Assembly (NCBI RefSeq): GCF_032884065.1
Contig: NC_088866.1
Coordinates: 60,748,168-60,812,167 of the forward strand
Length of the DNA stretch: 64,000 nucleotides
From: Artemia franciscana
Taxonomy: Eukaryota; Arthropoda; Branchiopoda; Anostraca; Artemiidae
Reading direction: 5' to 3'
A model generated the notes under the pieces. The model saw only the letters and a program-made list of their open reading frames with translations. It was not told where the DNA came from and made no database searches. The first letter of the stretch is position 1; the number at the start of each line of letters is the position of its first letter. Positions 32,161-44,468 of the stretch are shown here, piece after piece. Position numbers and translations under genes: made by a program.

Positions 32161-35100
32161 GTTTCTATATAGCATTCATTATTAGGAATTGTATGGAACT
32201 TTTCTGGGGGGGGGGCTGATTTTCAACGAAAAGAATATGCCTTGGGTAAGAATTTTACTCGGGGGGGGGGATTTTCTGTAATTCTTTCTATTCGTCTTAC
32301 TTTCTGCTCAATTTTAACATATGGAGAGAATGTTCAGCAGGGACAAAATTGCCAAAGGAGATTTTTTAGTGTGTGGTCTGGGGGCTTCCCGTCGAAGGAA
32401 TCTGTCATAGGTAAAACTATCTAGGGAAATGGGCAGCACCTTAAAAACAGTGTTACAATTCCCCCCCCCCCAAAAAAAAAACAATGGAACTGACTTCTAC
32501 CCTAGAATTTTCCCTAAGGGAAACAAAATGTATAGACGTTAAGGTTGACTAATTGTTAGTCAACCTTATTAAATGTTAAATTTTAGTCAACCTTATTGTT
32601 AGCCCTGCAAAAATTATAATCCTGCTTAAATTGAACGATGGTATATTCAACTGGTATCAATTAATTCAGGTTTCGTTTTTTCGATTGTTTGTGAGCAAAG
32701 AGAGGCCGTTTAAGTTTGTTTTATTGTAACATTAGGCACAATTCAACAGAAATTGCTTAGGTATGGAATGAGTTTTTTTTTCATTTAAGGACTTTAATGT
32801 TATTGACTGCTAATTTCCTTATAAACCCACTATACTTAGAGTCAAGTAAGTGCTTCTGGTTCTAGTAGAAGAAACAAAAGATTTTTTCTGGCATCACGCC
32901 ATTAATTAAAAAAGGAATCGAAAAAAAAAAACAGAGCATGGTAGTGATGTAACTTTCTATTTTAAACAGTGGCAAATTATCTATTAACTGCAATGATAAA
33001 ATTAAACAATAATCTGAAGAAAGAAAACACGATATTTCCAGCCAATGAAAAAAAGTGCCAGGAAATATTCTTGTTTTTTATCTTTATCTTATATTTTATA
33101 TTTTATTCGTTTTTATCTTTTGTCATGCATAGCCAGTATGGTTTTAGAAATTATTTTTTAACTGCAATCCTTTGAAAACTTCTTATTTCCTTAATTATTC
33201 CTTGATCAAAAAGTTATCTTCTCTCAACTGGTGTGCCTTTGATGTTCAAATACCAAGATAATAAGAAAAGTTGAGATAATTAATTTGGCTTCTGAACAGC
33301 TCTAACTTAGTTGGACGTCATGTTTCTATGTAACTTCCCCTGGAACGGATGAACCGTGTAAAACTAAGTACTATGAATGAAAATATATCTGATCCTGTAT
33401 CGTTTATAATATATATTTTAGAACATAAAACACATAATATCAATTATTTATTATACAGAAGAATAATGGTCAAAGGACAATACTATCGAAGTCTCAACAT
33501 TAACTTTAAAATACCCTGGAATGTCTCAAACATTGGAATGAAAAGAACAATAAACCCTTACAGTAAATAAGTGTCACCAAAATAGTTTAATAAATACGTA
33601 TTCTGTAGACCTAACACTTCCTACGTCAAACACAAAACACTAGTAAAAAGGCTGAAGAACTTTTGATTTCGATAAAGTAAAGGCTAAATATTTTGATTTT
33701 CGGTATACGGATAATAACATACGCACTATATACAACTTTTGCATTATTTCTCTCAGCAACCAACGAAGTTTCCTGAGGGTCACGATATGAAAAAACAGGT
33801 CAAACAAAGTAACGTCCTCAACACTTATTTACAACACACAACAGTCTTAAATGAGGTAGGAAACTGGTCAGAAAGAACAAGTAAAAATTAACAAATAAAC
33901 TTATATACTTCTAATAGATAAGTATTCAGAGTAGTTCTCCATTCGATTCTCTTTACAAGTCGTGAAATGGAGTAAACAATTTACCTCCAATTGGGGAGCT
34001 GAGTGAATAAAAAAAAAAACTTCAAATAGAGAGCCGATTTCTCAAACTATCTCTGAGTAGAATTGGACGAAAACAGCGTTTTTAAAGCTTAAACAAACTA
34101 AATGATGCCTCAAAATAGATATTTGACATTTCATAGGAGACTATGGTGTTTGTTTTCATTGAACTAAAATTTTAATATTTATGATACCAAATTAAAGAAT
34201 CATATCGCTTAACTCTCATCAACTTTTTTTCTTAGTTTTTTCAGGCAAACGAAATGGAACTTGAATTTTTCAGCCAACACCAAAAAAAGTAAAAACAGGA
34301 CTTATTGTGTTATTGTTAATGAGAAACATTTCCCATGAAAATCGTACAGAGAAAGGTTCAGTTTTTAACGATATCTGTTTTTAAAAACCTGCAATATTCT
34401 GCCAGTCTCTAATGTTTTAAAGCCTTTTTTTACTAAAGACTTGTGCGCCATCTAGTTACATGCTTCATTTACAAGCTCATTTACAAGCTTTTCTGAGCAT
34501 AATTTCATGAAAAATAACGATTAATCCTACAATCTTCACAAAAACAGTTTCGTATAACTAAAAGTACAGAAGGGAGAAAAACTTGATACTTCCTTATTGA
34601 GGTCTATTTGAGGTCTAGACAAAACTTTGTAAAACTATGTTTCCTTAAGCTCTAATTTTAAAGTTGTAAATTGGCCTTATTCAAGCACAGTGCCCCCATA
34701 TAAACTAGGGTGTGGTCTCAATTTTTCGCACCCTCATCACTGGTTAAAAAACGTTTACTAATAAACGCATGTGACAAAGGACAAATTTCATCTAGCATGA
34801 AGGAACTAGCAATAGGGTTTGTCGGACAACAGACATTAAAGGGAAAATACTCATGCTCTCTTGTGAGAGTTGGAAACCCCTGACCCCCCTGCCTTTGAAA
34901 ATTCAGATATTGGATTTTAAGCCGAAATTTGTCATTGTCATCAACAGCAAAGTGAAAGGAATGCAGCAAAAAATTGTTTCAAAAACCTTTGGAATACGCA
35001 ACATACTCTGAAGCATTTCGTTGTCTCAATGAGACGGTAATTGCAAGTATTATACAAAACGTTATACTGTCTTACCCAGTAATACACATAAAAATTGTAT

Positions 35101-35560
35101 TAACTTTCTCAATGGCCTAGAATAAAGACCAAAAAACAACAGTCTTCAGAGAAAGAAAAAGACTTCGTCTCTACTTCCCCTTTATTTTATCCCATTGTCT
35201 TAGCATAATGTATTTAGATACTGTGCTGAGGAAGAAGGTGGTAAGTGAAATTTTTAATATTTTGAGTTCTGTCACTGAAAAGTAGCACCAGTAGCCGCCG
35301 TATCTACACTCAATTTGCCACCTTTACTAAATCAAGTTTTCAGGAGCTCAAAATATTAGAAATCTAATCAAGTAAGTAAAATCTAGTTATAAAGAAGTGC
35401 AGGAAGTTCTAGTATTTCAACAAGCCCAAAGTGTAGAAAGTTCTAAAATTGAACAATAAAATGAGAAAATACTTTGATCTACCGTAAAGACGATTAATTT
35501 TCAAAAATAAAATAAAAATTAGTTTAACCACCATTTTTAGTTAAATCATAATTCAAGCTC
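32161..35560. other. Unassigned AT-rich stretch
   Basis: G runs occur at 32203-32214 and 32261-32270, and a C/A run at 32461-32481. The sequence is otherwise AT-rich. The minus frame at 34718-34969 (83 codons) has a mixed composition but no motif I recognise. No gene is supported. Confidence 0.4.
32541..32567. repeat. Short palindrome with a direct echo
   Basis: Perfect 12-bp arms (AAGGTTGACTAA and complement) flank TTG. TTAGTCAACCTTATTGTTAG follows again at 32583-32602. Confidence 0.75.
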
Positions 35561-35639
35561 TGGCTTTCATGAAATTTCATACTCACTTTTCTTTTCCCTT
35601 TGCATGTCATTCAAACAAACATATATTAGCCTGGAGCCA

Positions 35640-35757
35640 GCGTTTTCCCCTCAGAAAATTCCTCCCTACGAAAATCCCCCTACGTGGAAAATCCTACCCC
35701 CGTGAAAAATTCCCTCCTGGAAAATCCACCCCGACGAGAAAAATCCCCCCTACTTTG
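35640..35757. repeat. C-rich array (GAAAATCCCCC-like)
   Basis: About six blocks of GAAAAT followed by three to six C and a variable filler, with a period near 18. It is the same type as 497-735. Confidence 0.65.
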
Positions 35758-37318
35758 GTAACCATATTAAGTGGCCTAGGATAACTACATTAAATTTGGG
35801 TTTACGTGGGGAAAATTAAATATGGTTCTAGACGGAATCATAGTAGACAACCCTGTCCAATAGATTTAGATGTATATGGAACGTTCAATGGTTGAACTTG
35901 GACTTGACTTAATGTTCCTTTTTACTTTAAAGCTCGATTTACTAATATTGTAGAATACTATAAAATAAAACCTTATCGATCGTTAACCACATAAATTCAC
36001 TAAATTTCCTACTTCAAATTTCCTACTATAATCCCCTCTCCTTTCATTGTCAAATTTAATGACTGCCTCGCTGAACTTGACGTTCAAATAAAAGAAAATT
36101 GAAAGGGACCTTGACAATATTTCGTGATTACCATTTTATCAGAAATCTTCTCGAACGATGGTAAATCGAAGGAAATGTCCCAGTGAGAAGTCCGCTAATC
36201 ACCAAGCCGAAAAAGAAAAGAAAAAAGTGGTAACGTTTCACGCACGAACTGACATTTTTAAGGAAAGGAGGGGAGAGTACCAGGATGGTCGTATGCTTTC
36301 ATGTTGAGAACTAGTTTGTCAAAGTTTCTTAGGGTGGAGGGGCAAAAATCAAACAGCCAAACTATTTAATTCCCTGTAATTTATGGTTTTATAGACGACA
36401 GAGAGGAAGAAAACATTACTTCTTAACAGCATTAAAACAGGGCAGGTCTAAGTTCCTTGCAAATCTAGATTCAAATTGATTTTTTCCTTCTTTTTGCATC
36501 ACCCGATTACAATTACAAGCAGGTCCTGCATATGACTCTGTTGGGATTGGATTGGTGTATCATTTAGGCGAGGGGCACTATTTTGAAAAAGATCCTAAAA
36601 ATAGATGGATATTGTGAAACCAAATAACAAATTGGAGAAAAAATTGAGGGAATCTCACGAATTTACGGGAGCGAAGGTCCTAAAGCTCCTCCCCCTGTAT
36701 TTCGCCCTGAAAGAAGGTATTGAAAGATAGAAACGATAAGTTTGAACTAAAGACGTAGCGAGAATTTGAAATGGAGTAGACTAGTTTTTACTAGGGGAGG
36801 AGGTCAATATATTTTGGGATGAAGCTCCATCTTAATGTAGCGAGGGTAAGTGAATACGTAAAAGAAACTACTGTTGCCATTCTATCATCGCTGTCCGACC
36901 GAAACATGGTATCTGACATTTTCTCTCCTTTCAAAGTGATTTCCAATAGCCATCAGAAAGGTAATGTACATCAACAGATCAGAGCATGTTTGAGCATACA
37001 TGGCCCTTTGGATTCTCCCCCTCAGAACAGCGTAAGAAATATTTTTTGACACTTAACTCAGAAGTCCGAAAACGTAAGACACGGCTTTTACTCATGACAA
37101 CGAACGAGTGAAAAAATGTTTCCATTCTTTGTAGTTCTTTTTTTACATTTAGGGAAAGTCCCGAAGATGGAAACCCTTTCCCAGAAAATGTTATTTTTTC
37201 CAGCCGTTTGAGGTAGACATTATCTTCCTCAAGAGCAGAAGGTTATATTTTTTAAAGTATCCCCCCCCCCAACACTACACGCATGTAAACAGATTGCAAA
37301 GCACCTTCTATTGTTTTT
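35758..37318. other. Unassigned stretch
   Basis: No gene or family match seen. The 76-codon plus frame at 36819-37049 has no recognisable motif. A C run lies at 37261-37270. Confidence 0.4.
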
Positions 37319-37319
37319 C

Positions 37320-38575
37320 AAACAGTTCGTAGCAAAGAACTGTAAGTAAGGAGCGACCCGGGTCAATAGTAACCGAAACTCTAGTAAACAGAATTTCGAT
37401 ACCAATAGGTACATCAAAAGAATTGGATTTTTATGCTGATTTCAAATACATAAATTTAATCAATTTCAGTCTCACCAATCAAAATCACACCATCAGTTAC
37501 AGCGTATTATAAAACTTTATTATAGTGGTTTCAAGCTCCTATCTACAAAAATGTGGAATTTTGTATTTTTTGCCCGAAGAAAGATCACTAATGCGTGCTT
37601 ATCTATTTTATTTTTCTCCCAGGGGTGATCGTATCAACCCAGCGGTCCTAGAATATCGTGAAATGGCTCATTCGAACGGAGTTAAAAGTTCTATTGCCCT
37701 TTTTAAGAGACCAAAAAGATTGGAGGGCACCTGGCCTCCTTCCCCGCCCTTTTTTCCCAAAGTCGTCTGATCAAAATTTTGATATGGCCATGTTATTCAT
37801 CATAGTTTAAAGGCCCAATAAATATGCCTTTGAATATAACATGACCCCCACAACATCAGGGGAAAGGTCTTTATGTGATAAAATTTTCCCATTTTTCAAA
37901 CATAATATTTGTTAATGTCAAGTATGTGTGCATTTTTAGTTGGGGACAAATTTTTTCTGTGGGTTTTTCACGGGGGAATTTTCTGCGGGGAGGGAGGTTT
38001 TCAGGGGTGAACTTTTAAGGGAAATTATACACAGGGGGAATTTGCCAGAGCTCCTATACAAAATGCTTTTTAAATGTCTTGTTTTCTCTTCTCCATCTCG
38101 ATTTTACGCGTGGAGTTGTTAACGGTAATTGCCCATGGTAAATTTTCATTAGGATTGCATTGTCTAGAAGATATTTCCGCGGGGAGGGGGATTTCTTCAT
38201 GGAGGTGGGCCAGTTTTCCTGGTATTACTTAAAAACGATCAGAAATTAAACTAAAAAAACAATATTTTTCAACTAAAATAATGAGCAACATTAAAACTTA
38301 AAACAAACAGAAATTATAATGTTTATGAAGAGGATTCTTGTTCTTTACGCTAAAGTTTGAATATTGTCCCAATTCCTTAAGAACGACTCCTCAAACACAA
38401 GGGTCGTTTAACTAGAACAATATAAAGCTTTTTTTTAAAGCAATAAGAAACTTTAGCGTAAAGAGGAGGTGTTGAGGAGGGGGCAATCCCCTTCATACAC
38501 GTAATAATTTCTGCTCGTTTTTAAGTTTTAATGTTTCTCCTTGCATTCAGTTGAAAAAACTTTTCAATTAATACA
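37320..38575 (-). mobile_element. Family A repeat, short form, reversed (copy A7)
   Basis: It begins with the terminal hairpin (AACAGTTCGTAGCAAAGAAC) and GTAAGGAGCGACCCGGGTCA. It passes through the region with AGGGGTGATCGTATCAACCC and the G-rich centre, and finishes with one inverted-repeat module (about 38265-38570) ending in CTTGCATTCAGTTGAAAAAA. It is collinear with the complement of copy A3. Confidence 0.72.
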
Positions 38576-39893
38576 AAGCACCATGTTACTCAGTGTATTA
38601 TTGTGAACAAAAACAAAAAAAAAAATTAAAATAATGTATGGCAAAGAAGCAAGGTAACGAAACTACTGGTGATATGGACAAGAAATTTTATTTACAAATA
38701 TAATAGAAAAAGGATGCACAAATAAATCTTTGATCCTCTTTTTGATATTCTTCTTATTTGAAGAAAAAATTAAGGGGAGAAAATTGATACTGCTTTGTCA
38801 ATTTGATTTTTCATATAAAAAACGGAAGACTGCACCATCAATTAACAATGCGTATGAATCTTCTCAGGCATGTAAGTAGAACAGTTTTTTTTTCAGGGGG
38901 GGGGGCAAAATGACAATTAAAAAAAACAAATCTTATTTGACAATTTGGATAATAATACCTAAAATTTTGAAAAGTAAGGATTCCGGGGGCTTGAACCCTG
39001 AGAAACCCTCCCATACCCCCCTTAAGGCTCTGAATCTCCTGTTGATTTTTCATAAGTAAATAAGATTTGAAGGTTGCGAAGTGCGACACAATTTTAAGCC
39101 ATTCTGTTTTACCTCCACCCTCTCTCTAGTTCAGTCAAGCTTACATCGTTGTTCGTCGTGGTGAAAGCCTACACCGAGGTAGCTAAAATTCTTTTACTCA
39201 GGGTGTTAACTTGAGCTACTTTTAAAAAATAGAAAATCTTTTTCTTTAAGCTATAAAATATAATACAAAAAAAAGACTATCAAATATATTGATTGGAGGG
39301 GGATAAGTGAATTGTATGGCTTAAGGCTCAAGAGCCCGGTTATAAATTGTGTCTAATAATAAAGTCGTATAAGAGCAGATTTCTTTGCAGTGTTATATGT
39401 TGTTTTTTTTAAAGTTCTCTTTTCCCTTTCTTTACATTAAAATTTGAAAGGGTGTCCTCCGAATCAATAGGTAAACTGTTGATGTTAGCTCTATGGACAA
39501 TTGTATCAAAAATGAATAATAATAACTCCTTTGAATTTCTTGCCACATTTTCCAGTTAATAGAACCGCGAAGCTATCAAAAGACCTTTTCTAGTAGCAAT
39601 CCACAAATAAAATGCCTTCCAGACAGTTTACTTCTTATTATAGCCAGTTTAGAAAGAAAGAAGAAAGACAGTTTTAATGGCAACAGGATTTTGATAGATA
39701 GTTTGGTAAAGGTATTAAACGACTCTTTTAGCAATTCATGGTTACTTTATTAGAGGAAAACAATTTCAATGGGATTTTACTTTCTTTTATGATTCAATAA
39801 TAAAAAATATTAGAAAATACAATTTTCTGAACGGGACTCCTAAACCAGTTAAATTATTGCTGATGAAAATTCAGCAAAGTTAAGAGTTCTGGC

Positions 39894-39895
<2 letters not shown>
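38576..39895. other. Unassigned AT-rich stretch
   Basis: A G run at 38897-38906 and a C-rich patch (38990-39025) are the only departures from AT-rich sequence. No supported gene. Confidence 0.4.

Positions 39896-39953
<58 letters not shown>
39896..39953. repeat. Uninterrupted run of 58 T
   Basis: Bases 39896-39953 are all T. On the minus strand this is a perfect poly(A) of 58, directly following TTCCCTGT. The sequence to its right recurs in weaker form at about 40355-40385 (TTTACA, then GGTCGAT), so it may be the tail of a minus-strand retroposed copy. No body could be identified. Confidence 0.85.
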
Positions 39954-39956
<3 letters not shown>

Positions 39957-42900
39957 GGGAACATTCTGTTATAACGGTCGATAAAAATGCGAGTCAGCAC
40001 AGAAATAATAAACATTCACTCTCCTAAATAAGGGAGGATTGAGTAGAAAAAAGCAGGTTTTTTTAAATGTTGAAGAAACCTACTTATTTACGTCTTTCAG
40101 TTGCCAAATTGGTTTCCTCCTTAAAAGTAAAACAGAGAAAATATTGAAACAAGAAGCGTTTTCAGTAGTTATGTATGTATAATGTGCCACAATATGAAAA
40201 AAATATCTTTTTTTTCTGGGTTTATTTTTGTGAACAGGGATAGTTTTATTTTTTAGGTTACAGTTTCATTATAGTTTTAAACAGGTCGTAAAAAAACGAT
40301 CCCCAAGATCTGTGAGCAATAACGTTATTTTCTTTTTACTTTTTTTTCTTTACAAAGGACGTTTTATTTCAATGGTCGATGAGAAAAGTGATTCAATTAT
40401 ATTAGACAGGAGCAGATCCAGGGGGTTGTTTTAAAGACAAGTGCTACCCTCATAAAGTCAAAAGCCGCAATAATTGCAGAGTCATACGGGTGAAAAATAA
40501 CGATGGGAATTTTTATCCCCCCCCCCTAAAAATTATTTCTGTATCCGCCTCTGGTAACAGTAATTTTGTATGATAATTAAATGAACAAGAAAGATGTAAT
40601 TTTCAGAAGGTTAATACATTAAATTTATCAGAGTATATTTCAAATTGAAGGAAATTATTCTTATCGCCATTCCGGCTTCGGAAATTCAAAGAGAAGGGCT
40701 TATTTTTTAGTTCAATTCTTTTTATTAATCTTATTAGTTCACTTCCTGACAAGGAATGATAGGGAGGTATTAGCAAGAATTTGGGTACAAAAACATACTT
40801 GACAGCTTTTAATCCCCTAAAATTTCCCTTTTAATTTCCTTTGAAGTAACTTTCTGGTTACTTCTCATCTCTCACACCAAAGATCAGGCTTAGTTTGTTT
40901 GTTTGTTGTTTTTTTTTGCAGGAACACTATGAAAACATTGTTGTACGAAATTACATGAATGGTTTAGATTTTTGTTTTGTTTTGTTTAACTGCTGCATAT
41001 TTATTGCTTAATGCCCAACTAACAACAACGTTTTTAACACAACGTTAATACAACTAACAACAAAGTTTTTAATATTTTCTCTTTCCCATGCTTCCTTGCC
41101 AATTAGGGACAAAAATTTAAATGAGCCTCTTCATGTTTTTACTTCAAATTTTTAAGGGAGGGGGTGTCATATTTGGGATTAGTTTATAATTGCCATATAA
41201 TGAAAAACGGGAGTATGATATTTGAAAACAATGTGGCGGGATATCATTAAAAAGAATGACAAAACGGGTAAAATAGGGAAAGGGGCCTATTGATATGTTT
41301 CTCCGCACTACTGACTATCTCTTTGTTTTATTTAGGAGCCGCTTGACAAAGCAGCAAAATTTTAATTACTGAGAAAACATGTCTGACAACTAGAGAGCCA
41401 AGATCTTTTATTGCTGTGGACACAAAAATAGAAGTTATCTATATCATTATTGTTGCATTATTCTAATCATTTAAATAATTAAAGGATAAGCTAGAAGGAT
41501 CTAAAATCTTCCAAGGGGCCGAATCAATCAAATTTATATATCAATTTTGAACTAGATAGTTCTTTGAACTAAGTACGTCCAGTGAACATAAGTTATGTCC
41601 CATGAAGGGTTTGCCATAAGACTCTCAAAACTGAAAGGTTCAAAGTGGTACTTTGGGGCTCAAAGGCAGGGCCCTTTAAAGGCTAGATCGACAAGACCTA
41701 TTCCAGGCTTCAGTTTTTTACGGCATTAGGTGACAATGAAGTGTATAAAAGAACGGAATGATAATTACTGAAGTCACATATCTTTTAGTTGCGTGTAGCA
41801 GTAGACATGAATATTTAATTATTCAAGACTGACAGTTTATCGCGTGACATGAGGTGTTGAACATTACAATTTAGCCCTTCAATAATAAAATATATAGCCT
41901 AGACTCTTAGTAAATACTTTCTAGGTCTTTCACAATCAAAAAGAGATCTTATCCCACAACAGTTACCATGGAACTTGAAATGAAAACATATCTAATTAAT
42001 ATCTCTTGTTACTTTTGGTAATTATACTGAGCAGGTAAAAATAAAACTTTTGAGAGTGAAATTTGACTGTTTTCAAAAGTGCTCAATTTTTTTTTAATTG
42101 TGAAGATGCAGGTAAAATCAAGTTTTAGGGTAAGTTAGCCGCACCAGGTGGTTTCTATACAAACTTAATCCTTATAGAAACAAGGCCCGTCAAATACTGA
42201 TAAAAATCATTTTACTCAGACACTCCAGAGTACCGTGGAAAAACTAATATAAAGTACTCAAGGATTACGCCAGGGCCACAGTGCAGTCATGCTTGGGGAT
42301 AAGGTTGAGGATAATAGTTTGGGGATAAGGATAAGGAGTAATATTTTAAGGCATGACTCTTTTGTTATTTAGAACGAATTTTGAACAAGTTTTCCTACCT
42401 CCCAAAGATAAAAAGACAAAGTATTGGTAGGCAATACGTAGGGAGGAAATTGATGTTGACAGAAGTTTTTTTTTTTTTTTAAACAGTTTCATTTTTCCAC
42501 TTCCATAGGGCAGATGAGATAGTAAAATCAGAGAAAAATACATATTATTAAAACCTAGGCTTCTTCATCGACAGTTGTGACTGTATTGTGGATTGAGTAT
42601 TATGCCAACTGAGCTAATCATTAGCGAACAATACGGCTCTTGAAATGTCTTTTTCCGTTCAAGCGAACATAGTGTTGAAGGATTCGATATCTTAAAATAA
42701 TTTTGCTAACTTTAGCGTCGGTTGACCGTTTCAAAGACAAAGGACCAATTAATGAAATCTCCCAGAGGACTAGCCACCATCGATAGCTATTGAGGATTTG
42801 CGGTTTGACATAGAAATTTGATTGGAAAGACAAAGAACTTTAATGTCTCCTTTGTCGACAAGGTTCTTAATCCAAGCGGGTACCCTCACAGAGGACTCCT

Positions 42901-43482
42901 AGAGCAGCCAAAGTGCTCAAATGATATTTCCTTTTAGCTAATTTTTAGCGTTTTCCTAGCGGGTATGCTGGAAAACTTTAAGGATTTGCTCTTTCCTGTA
43001 GTTTAAAAACAAAATTCTCAATTCTTAACGGTGCAAGTTTCATAAAACATGAGTATTTCTATCACCGGCTCCGAATGGAAGAAATGAAATATTTTTACAG
43101 ATTTCTGAGAAAGTAGGTGTCGGCTTTTAATTTTCTGTTGTCTATTGACCTTTATTCTATGTTTTTGTGTGTTTTTCTCTCTTTTCTAAATAAACTTGTC
43201 AATTTAGTATATTATTAGTGTCGTTGAACTATTGGGCATATCTAAAGATTTACTCTAGATCCGCCCTTGTATATTATTTCAATGTTTCCATACTGTAATT
43301 TTTTAGCAATCGAAGGCAATTTCTTTCTTTTGGGCAATATCTTCGAACGAGGATTAGTCTAAAGGGGCATAACTTCCAAGCTTCTCTTAACTCAGCCTCC
43401 TTGTTGATCTAGTGAGTAGATATTTTCAAGGAAAATTTTAACATCTTGCCTCTAAAAGTAAATTCTAAACCCCTTATAAACA
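39954..43482. other. Unassigned AT-rich stretch
   Basis: It includes a possible MITE at 40408-40553 (ends CAGGAGCAGATCCAG and CTGTATCCGCCTCTG, imperfect, no target duplication) and T runs near 40210, 40910 and 42469. No coding region can be supported. Confidence 0.4.
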
Positions 43483-43750
43483 CTAGCCGAGCGGTTAGCT
43501 CGCTAGCAAATCTCTGTCTACTGAGGACAGGTATTTGAGTCCATCTGTCGCGAGCTATTTGGCTTGGAATGGAGGCTCTATGGACTAAGTCAGAATCTAC
43601 CCAGCTCTAAATGGGTAACTGGAAAAACATGGGGAAGGTAAACAGGAAGGGTGCTCGAAAGGCCAAGATGGCTGCCCCCCATCTTGGGCTACGAAATAGA
43701 AATCCGCCACATTAGTAGGGACTCCATAGTCGTAAGCCATATTCTTTAGC
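43483..43750 (+). mobile_element. tRNA-derived SINE
   Basis: The head looks like a Leu/Ser-type tRNA. Box A is TAGCCGAGCGGTTAG (43484-43498) and a degenerate box B is GGTATTTGAGTCC (43530-43542), with a spacer long enough for a class II variable arm. The body carries ACCCAGCTCTAAATGGGTAA and CTGG (about 43599-43622), a motif seen in several animal SINE families. The 3' end is uncertain and no poly(A) or target duplication was identified. It would use the RNA polymerase III internal promoter and a partner LINE. The weak box B suggests an old copy. Confidence 0.72.
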
Positions 43751-44295
43751 CATTTTTATGACGATAAACCTCTCAGAACACTGGGTCAAGGGATCTGTAT
43801 GGGTGATTAAGAAGCAATTTTTTCATATTTCTTTAAGTACCAAACATGTCCAAATTCAGGAGCTTGGGTTAATTGAAAATTGGAAAGTTTTCTTTTTACT
43901 AAAATTAATTCGAATAGTAAAAAAATTACGTAAGCAACTAATAAAAAGTTATCCCCAAACATTATGGAATGCAGTCGGGAAGGATGTTTTTCTTAGAGTC
44001 TAATACAGTTTGCAATAACAGGCTTGTATTTTTCTTTCCAAAAGAGGTAATTCTATCATAAACGAAAAAGTTTTGAAAACAAATTTGACCTTACCATTTT
44101 AAGGTTTGTGGTAATGGATTTACCAAGTTCAAAAAATAGATTTCACATATGACAAACTTGGGAGATCTTTTAGATAAAAACCGTACTTTCTTTTTATCAA
44201 CAACAGGGCTACTTCTGTACAAGAACTGAACAAAGGGACAAAAAGAGGACCCCTTCAGTTTTAACGAAAAATTATATTTACTCTTCTAAGTTTTA
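43751..44295. other. Spacer with nothing recognised
   Basis: The 81-codon plus frame at 43758-44003 has no motif and a lysine/isoleucine-rich composition expected from AT-rich DNA. Confidence 0.35.
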
Positions 44296-44303
44296 TTTGG
44301 ACC

Positions 44304-44460
44304 CAAGGTTGCATCCAGAGGGTTTAGAGGGTTGGACCCTCCTCTGAAATGTTTATCCGACCTTTAAAAACAACAAAAATTCATATAAACAAATTATTTA
44401 TGCGTTTTCTAATTTTTTTGTAAAACCCCCTCCGAAAAAAAAATCCTGGATATGGCCCTG
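44304..44460. mobile_element. Family B hAT-type MITE with 8-bp duplication
   Basis: The ends CAAGGTTGCATCCAG and CTGGATATGGCCCTG are imperfect inverted repeats. TTTGGACC flanks both sides exactly (44296-44303 and 44461-44468). The interior carries CATATAAACAAATT and TATGCGTTTTCTAA. Related copies lie at 48752, 49692 and 58782. Confidence 0.85.
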
Positions 44461-44468
44461 TTTGGACC

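Noticed and set aside
38838..39089. 83-codon minus frame
   Set aside because: It spans a G run and a C-rich patch; no similarity or splice context.
40408..40553. Possible MITE with CAGGAGCAGATCCAG-type ends
   Set aside because: Ends pair at only 11 of 15 positions and the flanking octamers do not match.
43483..43560. Intact tRNA gene
   Set aside because: Box B departs from consensus and the acceptor stem does not close, while SINE body sequence follows.
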